This document shows, piece after piece, positions 5,849 to 12,135 of a stretch of 12,135 bases of DNA. Every line of letters starts with the position of its first letter. Position 1 is the stretch's first letter. Made by a program: the position numbers and the translations under genes. The notes under the pieces were generated by a model. The model ran no database searches and was not told where the DNA came from. It saw only the letters and a list, made by a program, of their open reading frames with translations. The stretch comes from Bacillus sp. X1(2014) (GTDB lineage Bacteria; Bacillota; Bacilli; Bacillales_B; DSM-18226). The DNA lies in NCBI RefSeq assembly GCF_007678255.1, contig NZ_VEED01000041.1, positions 1-12,135 of the forward strand. Reading direction: 5' to 3'.

Positions 5849-5890
5849 ATTAAGAAGTAATTTATTGAGTAAATTACAAAGTAATTTATT
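5843..5890 (+). repeat. 24-bp tandem repeat spanning the yaaA stop
   Basis: Two adjacent units (5843-5866 and 5867-5890) match at 22 of 24 bases, differing only in the three-base centre (AGA versus CAA, two changes). Each unit contains an inverted repeat, TAAATTA and TAATTTA, around five bases. The first unit includes the yaaA stop codon, so the copy may be a local duplication of the end of yaaA. The unit is 8 codons long, so the recF frame stays open through it. Confidence 0.9.
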
Positions 5891-5903
5891 GAATAGCCCA
5901 GCT

Positions 5904-5909
5904 AAAGGA
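5904..5909 (+). promoter_or_regulatory. Shine-Dalgarno deciding the recF start
   Basis: AAAGGA lies 9 nt before ATG 5919. The recF frame is open back to an ATG at 5742, but that region overlaps yaaA and the tandem repeat and lacks family similarity. Confidence 0.75.
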
Positions 5910-5918
5910 TGTTTCCTA

Positions 5919-7037
5919 ATGTATATTGAAAAATTAGCGCTCACCAATTATCGAAATTATGAAGAGTTGTTCGTAGAATTTGAAAATAAAGTAAATGTTA
6001 TTTTAGGTGAAAATGCCCAAGGGAAGACAAATGTGATGGAATCCATTTATGTTTTAGCAATGGCCAAATCACATCGTACTTCCAATGATAAAGAACTTAT
6101 TCGCTGGGACCAAGATTATGCTAAAATAGAGGGTAGGGTTCAAAAGCAACATGGTTCATTGCCTTTGCAATTAATTATTTCAAAAAAAGGTAAAAAGGCA
6201 AAGTCCAACCATATTGAACAGCGGAAATTAAGTCAATATGTGGGGAATATGAATGTGGTTATGTTTGCTCCTGAGGACCTTAACTTAGTAAAAGGCAGCC
6301 CGCAAGTCCGCAGGCGTTTTATTGATATGGAAATTGGACAAGTTTCGCCAATTTATTTACATGATATGAGTCAATATCAAAAAATACTTCAGCAGCGCAA
6401 TCATTATCTGAAAATGCTGCAGATAAAAAAACAGACTGATCAAACGATGCTGGAGATCTTAACGGAACAATTTATCGGGATGGCTGTGAAAATTGTCACA
6501 AAAAGGTTTGAATTCCTGCGTCTCCTGCAAAATTGGGCCAAACCGATTCATCAAGGAATATCGAGAGGCCTGGAAACACTCGAAATTACCTATAAACCGT
6601 CTGTAGAGGTATTAGAAGAGCAAGATTTGTCGAAGATGATAGCATGCTTTGAAGAAAAATTCAGCAAGGTTAGAACGAGAGAAATTGAGCGGGGAACAAG
6701 CCTTTTTGGTCCCCATCGGGATGACCTTATTTTTACTGTGAATGGCAGAGATGTGCAAACCTTTGGTTCACAAGGTCAGCAGCGAACCACGGCATTATCC
6801 TTGAAACTTGCTGAAATTGAATTAATTTATGCTGAGATTGGAGAATATCCAATTTTACTTTTAGACGATGTTTTATCGGAATTAGATGATTACCGGCAGT
6901 CTCATTTGCTTAATACGATCCAAGGGAAGGTACAGACCTTTGTGACAACCACAAGTGTTGAGGGAATAGATCATCAAACACTAAAGGAAGCATCAACATT
7001 TATCGTTGAAGCCGGAAGGATGAAGAAAGTTAATTGA
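5919..7037 (+). CDS. recF: Recombination protein RecF
   Basis: A 372-aa SMC-like ATPase, near the 370 aa of B. subtilis RecF. With RecO and RecR it helps load RecA at single-strand gaps and stalled forks. Visible motifs are Walker A GENAQGKT (30-37), the ABC-type signature SQGQQ (284-288) and Walker B ILLLDD (312-317), followed by VLSELDDYR. The segment between carries family blocks such as [19 protein letters not shown] and GPHRDDL. ATG 5919 is chosen because the product then starts [14 protein letters not shown] as in the family and AAAGGA lies 9 nt upstream. The gap to yaaA is 70 bp and is mostly filled by a tandem repeat. The recF stop overlaps the remB ribosome-binding site. Confidence 0.97.
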   Translation: MYIEKLALTNYRNYEELFVEFENKVNVILGENAQGKTNVMESIYVLAMAKSHRTSNDKELIRWDQDYAKIEGRVQKQHGSLPLQLIISKKGKKAKSNHIEQRKLSQYVGNMNVVMFAPEDLNLVKGSPQVRRRFIDMEIGQVSPIYLHDMSQYQKILQQRNHYLKMLQIKKQTDQTMLEILTEQFIGMAVKIVTKRFEFLRLLQNWAKPIHQGISRGLETLEITYKPSVEVLEEQDLSKMIACFEEKFSKVRTREIERGTSLFGPHRDDLIFTVNGRDVQTFGSQGQQRTTALSLKLAEIELIYAEIGEYPILLLDDVLSELDDYRQSHLLNTIQGKVQTFVTTTSVEGIDHQTLKEASTFIVEAGRMKKVN

Positions 7038-7045
7038 GGTGAACC

Positions 7046-7294
7046 ATGTATATCCATATCGGGGAAGATATTAATATTAGAGCAAGGGATATTATTTCTA
7101 TCTTGGATAAAGAGAGTGTTAACAACTCGCCGCTCGTTGAAGAATTCCTCAAGTCTCGAAAGGAAAAGGTAATTAATCTATCTAAAAACCCCTTTAAATC
7201 AGTCATTGTCACAAATGACAATGTTTACTTATCCCCGATTTCTTCTGGTACTTTAAAGAAACGTTCAAATCAAATGACTATACATGAATTTTGA
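7046..7294 (+). CDS. remB: RemB (YaaB), DUF370-family regulator
   Basis: An 82-aa protein of the RemA/RemB (DUF370) family. B. subtilis RemB (YaaB, 81 aa) is associated with biofilm matrix control; DNA binding is best shown for its paralogue RemA, so function here is inferred. Shared features are the start MYIHIGEDINIRARDIISILD, the block SPLVEEFLKSRKEKV and the C-terminal SPISSGTLKKR, a basic stretch suited to nucleic-acid contact. The middle (about 44-60) is more divergent. ATG follows GAGGTGA (7036-7042), which overlaps the recF TGA codon. Only 8 bp separate the genes, so translation is probably coupled to recF. Its place between recF and gyrB is the standard one. Confidence 0.9.
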   Translation: MYIHIGEDINIRARDIISILDKESVNNSPLVEEFLKSRKEKVINLSKNPFKSVIVTNDNVYLSPISSGTLKKRSNQMTIHEF

Positions 7295-7316
7295 AGTTTA
7301 TTACATGTTTTATAAT
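7289..7316 (+). promoter_or_regulatory. Possible gyrB-gyrA promoter
   Basis: TATAAT (7311-7316) is a perfect -10 in the 66-bp remB-gyrB gap. The -35 is weak: TTTTGA (7289-7294) at 16 bp, overlapping the remB stop. A start near 7323 would give a leader of about 38 nt. A separate gyrase promoter is expected because gyrase expression normally responds to supercoiling. Confidence 0.4.
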
Positions 7317-7354
7317 GATTATATAGATATATTTTTGTCAGAAGGTGCAGGTGA

Positions 7355-9286
<1,932 letters not shown>

Positions 9287-9312
9287 AGCAAAGGTGAAAG
9301 GAGGTAACAAGT

Positions 9313-11829
9313 ATGGCTGATACACCAAATTCTCAAGTAACAGAGATTAATATTAGTAAGGAAATGAAAGCTTCCTTTCTTGACTATGCAATGAGCGTTA
9401 TCGTTTCACGGGCCCTTCCAGATGTTCGGGATGGATTGAAACCAGTTCATCGCCGTATTCTGTATGCTATGCATGATCTTGGAATGCATTCAGACAAACC
9501 TTATAAAAAGTCAGCTCGTATTGTTGGGGATGTAATCGGTAAATATCATCCACATGGTGACTCTGCTGTGTATGAAACAATGGTTCGGATGGCGCAGGAC
9601 TTCAACTACCGTTATATGCTTGTTGATGGACATGGAAACTTCGGTTCTGTCGATGGTGACTCTGCAGCTGCGATGCGTTATACAGAATCAAGAATGTCGA
9701 AAATCTCAATGGAGTTATTGCGAGATATAAACAAGGATACGATTGATTATCAAGATAACTATGATGGGGAGGAAAGAGAGCCGGTTGTTCTACCAGCTCG
9801 ATTCCCTAACCTTTTAGTTAACGGGACAACAGGAATCGCGGTCGGGATGGCAACCAATATCCCGCCGCACCAACTTGGAGAAGTAATCGATGGAGTTTTA
9901 GCGATTAGTCGTGACCCTGAAATTACTACACAAGAGCTTATGGAAATAATTCCTGGTCCAGACTTTCCTACCGGCGGTATGATCATCGGCCGGAGCGGTA
10001 TTCGTAAAGCCTATGAAACAGGCAGAGGGTCCATTACGGTTCGTGCTAAGGTAGTCATTGAACAAAAAGCAAATGGTAAAGAAGTTATCATCGTTAATGA
10101 ATTACCATATCAAGTGAATAAAGCAAGATTAGTTGAAAAAATTGCTGAATTAGCCCGTGATAAAAAAATTGAAGGCATCACTGATTTGAGAGATGAATCC
10201 GACCGAAATGGTATGCGGATTGTTATTGAGGTTCGTAAAGATGCGAATGCCAACGTCCTTTTAAATAATTTATATAAACATACAGCACTACAAACTAGTT
10301 TTGGAATTAACACACTTGCTCTAGTGAATGGACAACCAAAGGTGTTGACACTTAAACAATGCTTAGTGCATTACCTGGACCATCAAAATGTGGTGATCCG
10401 CCGGAGAACCGAGTTTGAACTGCGTAAAGCGGAAGCACGTGCACATATTTTAGAGGGTTTAAGGATTGCGTTAGATCACCTGGATGAAGTAATTAATTTA
10501 ATTCGCAGCTCACAAACGACCGAAATTGCTCGAGAAGGCTTGATGACTACCTTTAACCTTTCTGAAAAGCAAGCTCAAGCGATCCTTGATATGCGATTAC
10601 AGCGTTTAACAGGTTTAGAGAGAGAGAAGATTGAGGAAGAATATCAAAGCCTTGTAAAGTTGATTGCTGAATTAAAAGCAATATTGGCTGATGATGAAAA
10701 AGTACTTGAAATTATCCGCGAAGAATTGTTGGAAATCAAAGAGCGCTTCAATGACAAACGCCGCACAGAAATTGTTTCAGGCGGAATAGAAAACATTGAG
10801 GATGAGGATCTAATTCCTCAAGAAAATATCGTCATTTCCTTGACTCATAATGGTTATATTAAGAGACTTCCAGTTTCCACTTACCGTGCCCAAAGACGTG
10901 GCGGCCGTGGAATCCAAGGAATGGGAACAAATGAAGATGATTTTGTTGAACATTTAATAACCACATCCACACACGATACCATCTTATTCTTTACTAACAA
11001 GGGTAAGGTATATCGTTCTAAAGGTTATGAAATACCTGAATACAGCCGTACGGCTAAAGGAATTCCGATTATTAACCTCCTTGGTATTGAAAAAGGAGAA
11101 TGGGTTAATGCGATTATTCCGGTGGAGGAATTTGCGGATGATTGGTTCCTATTCTTTACAACCAAAGAAGGAATCTCAAAGCGCTCTCCATTAACATCGT
11201 TTGCCCATATCCGCAACAATGGCTTAATTGCCTTGAGTTTGCGTGAAGGCGATGAATTAATCAGTGTCCGTTTGACGGATGGCAGCAAGGATATTATTAT
11301 TGGCACCAAAAAGGGTATGTTGATTCGCTTCCCAGAAACTGATGTACGATCTATGGGAAGAACTGCCACCGGTGTGAAAGGTATTTCTTTGGATAGTGAC
11401 GATGAAGTAGTCGGAATGGAAGTTTTAGAGGAAACCAATGATGTCCTTATTGTAACCAAAAATGGTTATGGAAAACGGACCACTGCATCTGAATACCGTA
11501 TTCAAGGCAGAGGCGGTAAAGGGATCAAAACCTGCCATGTGACCGAGAAAAACGGCGACCTTGTTTCGATGCGTGCGGTTACGGGTGAAGAAGACCTCAT
11601 GCTGATTACTACTGGCGGTGTGCTTATCCGGATGGATGTTGGCGGTATTTCCAAGATGGGCCGAAACACTCAAGGTGTGAAACTTATAAGCATGAAAGAA
11701 AGTGAAGATGAATTTGTAGCTACAGTCGCTAAGGTAGAAAAAGAAGAGGAAGAAGAAATCCTTGATACTGATTCTACTGATGCGGTGGAAGAACATTCTG
11801 ATGTGGTAACTACAGAGGATGAAGAATAA
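9313..11829 (+). CDS. gyrA: DNA gyrase subunit A
   Basis: An 838-aa DNA-cleaving subunit of gyrase that works as A2B2 with GyrB. The winged-helix region carries the catalytic tyrosine Y123 in [11 protein letters not shown]. The quinolone-determining loop HGDSAVYE keeps S84 and E88, the drug-sensitive residues for Bacillus. Tower and coiled-coil regions run to about 500. The C-terminal DNA-wrapping beta-pinwheel has the GyrA-box QRRGGRG (527-533), the mark of gyrase rather than topoisomerase IV, and a box-like QGRGGKG in a later blade. The last 31 residues are 16 Asp/Glu and one Lys, making the protein about 17 aa longer than B. subtilis GyrA (821). ATG follows AAAGGAGGT by 7 nt. Co-transcription with gyrB is likely, ended by the hairpin at 11838. 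Confidence 0.98.
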   Translation: MADTPNSQVTEINISKEMKASFLDYAMSVIVSRALPDVRDGLKPVHRRILYAMHDLGMHSDKPYKKSARIVGDVIGKYHPHGDSAVYETMVRMAQDFNYRYMLVDGHGNFGSVDGDSAAAMRYTESRMSKISMELLRDINKDTIDYQDNYDGEEREPVVLPARFPNLLVNGTTGIAVGMATNIPPHQLGEVIDGVLAISRDPEITTQELMEIIPGPDFPTGGMIIGRSGIRKAYETGRGSITVRAKVVIEQKANGKEVIIVNELPYQVNKARLVEKIAELARDKKIEGITDLRDESDRNGMRIVIEVRKDANANVLLNNLYKHTALQTSFGINTLALVNGQPKVLTLKQCLVHYLDHQNVVIRRRTEFELRKAEARAHILEGLRIALDHLDEVINLIRSSQTTEIAREGLMTTFNLSEKQAQAILDMRLQRLTGLEREKIEEEYQSLVKLIAELKAILADDEKVLEIIREELLEIKERFNDKRRTEIVSGGIENIEDEDLIPQENIVISLTHNGYIKRLPVSTYRAQRRGGRGIQGMGTNEDDFVEHLITTSTHDTILFFTNKGKVYRSKGYEIPEYSRTAKGIPIINLLGIEKGEWVNAIIPVEEFADDWFLFFTTKEGISKRSPLTSFAHIRNNGLIALSLREGDELISVRLTDGSKDIIIGTKKGMLIRFPETDVRSMGRTATGVKGISLDSDDEVVGMEVLEETNDVLIVTKNGYGKRTTASEYRIQGRGGKGIKTCHVTEKNGDLVSMRAVTGEEDLMLITTGGVLIRMDVGGISKMGRNTQGVKLISMKESEDEFVATVAKVEKEEEEEILDTDSTDAVEEHSDVVTTEDEE

Positions 11830-11837
11830 ATTTGGAT

Positions 11838-11868
11838 GGGGGCACACTAGGTGTGTTCCCTTTTTTTT
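11838..11868 (+). terminator. Strong terminator after gyrA
   Basis: A 10-bp stem (arms 11838-11847 and 11851-11860, two G-U pairs in plus-strand RNA) with a 3-nt loop is followed by eight T (11861-11868). It begins 8 nt past the gyrA stop and isolates the gyrase genes from the rRNA operon. The G-U pairs make it best formed in the plus-strand transcript. Confidence 0.93.
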
Positions 11869-11950
11869 ATTATTCTCTGGTGGGTGGAGATAATGTTATC
11901 AGAATAAAATATTTTAAAGATACTTATAGTAAAAAAGAATAGAAAAATCG

Positions 11951-11979
11951 TTGACTTTTATTTTTACAGATGATATATT
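11951..11979 (+). promoter_or_regulatory. rRNA operon promoter
   Basis: TTGACT (11951-11956) and TATATT (11974-11979) are 17 bp apart, and TG at 11971-11972 gives an extended -10. The predicted first base is G at 11986, fitting the GTP-initiated, growth-rate and stringently controlled rrn promoters of Bacillus. An A/T-rich stretch upstream (about 11905-11948) may act as an UP element. A second, weaker upstream promoter is possible but not clear. Confidence 0.88.
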
Positions 11980-12009
11980 TATTAAGTCGCTTACGGGCGA
12001 TAGAGAAAT

Positions 12010-12024
12010 TGTTCTTTGAAAACT
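12010..12024 (+). promoter_or_regulatory. boxA antitermination site
   Basis: TGTTCTTTGAAAACT matches the boxA of Bacillus rRNA leaders (TGCTCTTTGAAAACT type), where NusB-NusE bind to protect the long untranslated transcript from early termination. Confidence 0.88.
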
Positions 12025-12057
12025 AAACAAACAAAATCGTGCAAACAAACAATAAAT

Positions 12058-12082
12058 CTTAGTTTCTTTTTAAGAAACTAAG
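12058..12082 (+). other. Leader hairpin upstream of 16S
   Basis: Arms 12058-12068 and 12072-12082 (CTTAGTTTCTT and its complement) form a perfect 11-bp stem with a 3-nt T loop, 26 nt before 16S. No U-tract follows, so it is not a terminator. It may help folding or processing of pre-16S rRNA. Confidence 0.7.
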
Positions 12083-12108
12083 CCAACGTAACAAATGAGC
12101 TAATCAAC

Positions 12109-12135
12109 TTTCTTGGAGAGTTTGATCCTGGCTCA
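12109..12135 (+). rRNA. 16S ribosomal RNA, 5' end only
   Basis: GGAGAGTTTGATCCTGGCTC (12115-12134) is the universal start of 16S rRNA and the site of common forward primers. By comparison with the B. subtilis end (UUUAUCGGAGAG) the mature 5' end is placed at about 12109. The gene runs out of the window. Its place directly after gyrA matches rrnO of B. subtilis, transcribed away from oriC. Confidence 0.96.

Larger units (their letters stand above)
11986..12108 (+). other. 16S rRNA leader (5' external spacer)
   Basis: About 123 nt of leader between the rrn promoter and 16S. It contains a small 4-bp hairpin right at the transcript start (11987-12000), boxA at 12010-12024, a direct repeat AAACAAACAA (12025-12034 and 12043-12052) and an 11-bp hairpin at 12058-12082. 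It is removed during rRNA maturation. Confidence 0.85.

Noticed and set aside
5742..5918. 59-codon N-terminal extension of recF
   Set aside because: It overlaps yaaA and the tandem repeat, has no family similarity, and a Shine-Dalgarno supports ATG 5919 instead.
11025..11847. Two overlapping minus-strand open frames of 144 and 140 codons opposite gyrA
   Set aside because: They are antisense shadows of the gyrA codon pattern, without ribosome-binding sites or family features.

Overview
The window is the replication-origin neighbourhood of a low-GC Gram-positive bacterium of the class Bacilli, most likely family Bacillaceae (Bacillus/Neobacillus-like). The assignment rests on gene order and on protein sequences recalled as close to Bacillus subtilis: khpB(jag)-yidC(spoIIIJ)-rnpA-rpmH run leftward, oriC lies between rpmH and dnaA, and dnaA-dnaN-yaaA-recF-remB-gyrB-gyrA run rightward into an rRNA operon. 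No database search was possible, so genus and species are not claimed.

Left arm (1-2273, all genes on the minus strand): a strong sigma-A promoter (2244-2273) drives rpmH (ribosomal protein L34). A hairpin with a U-tract overlaps the rpmH stop codon and precedes rnpA (RNase P protein). A 152-bp gap with an inverted repeat and a possible internal promoter leads to yidC (membrane insertase), which overlaps khpB (RNA-binding KH/R3H protein) by four bases. Two hairpins (74-101 and 24-61) end the operon.

Origin (2274-2831 and 4179-4372): DnaA boxes flank dnaA on both sides, the bipartite plan known from B. subtilis. Upstream of dnaA there are four perfect TTATCCACA boxes, six single-mismatch boxes and one double-mismatch box. 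Downstream of dnaA lie one perfect and three degenerate boxes, then a run of DnaA-trio-like triplets and a very AT-rich tract that includes T7A7. This is the likely unwinding site. Both gene arms are transcribed away from it, co-directional with the diverging forks.

Right arm (2832-12135, all plus strand): dnaA (initiator) and dnaN (sliding clamp) end at a terminator. A new promoter drives yaaA, recF and remB, with remB probably translationally coupled to recF. gyrB and gyrA form a pair ended by a strong terminator. An rrn promoter, boxA antiterminator, leader hairpin and the first bases of 16S rRNA close the window.

The genes link origin firing, clamp-dependent synthesis, gap repair and supercoiling to ribosome, RNase P and membrane-protein production. 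No new multi-gene system is present. The parts worth a second look are non-coding: DnaA-box dyads with repeated geometry, a 24-bp tandem repeat before recF, the rpmH-rnpA attenuator-like hairpin and the structured yidC leader.
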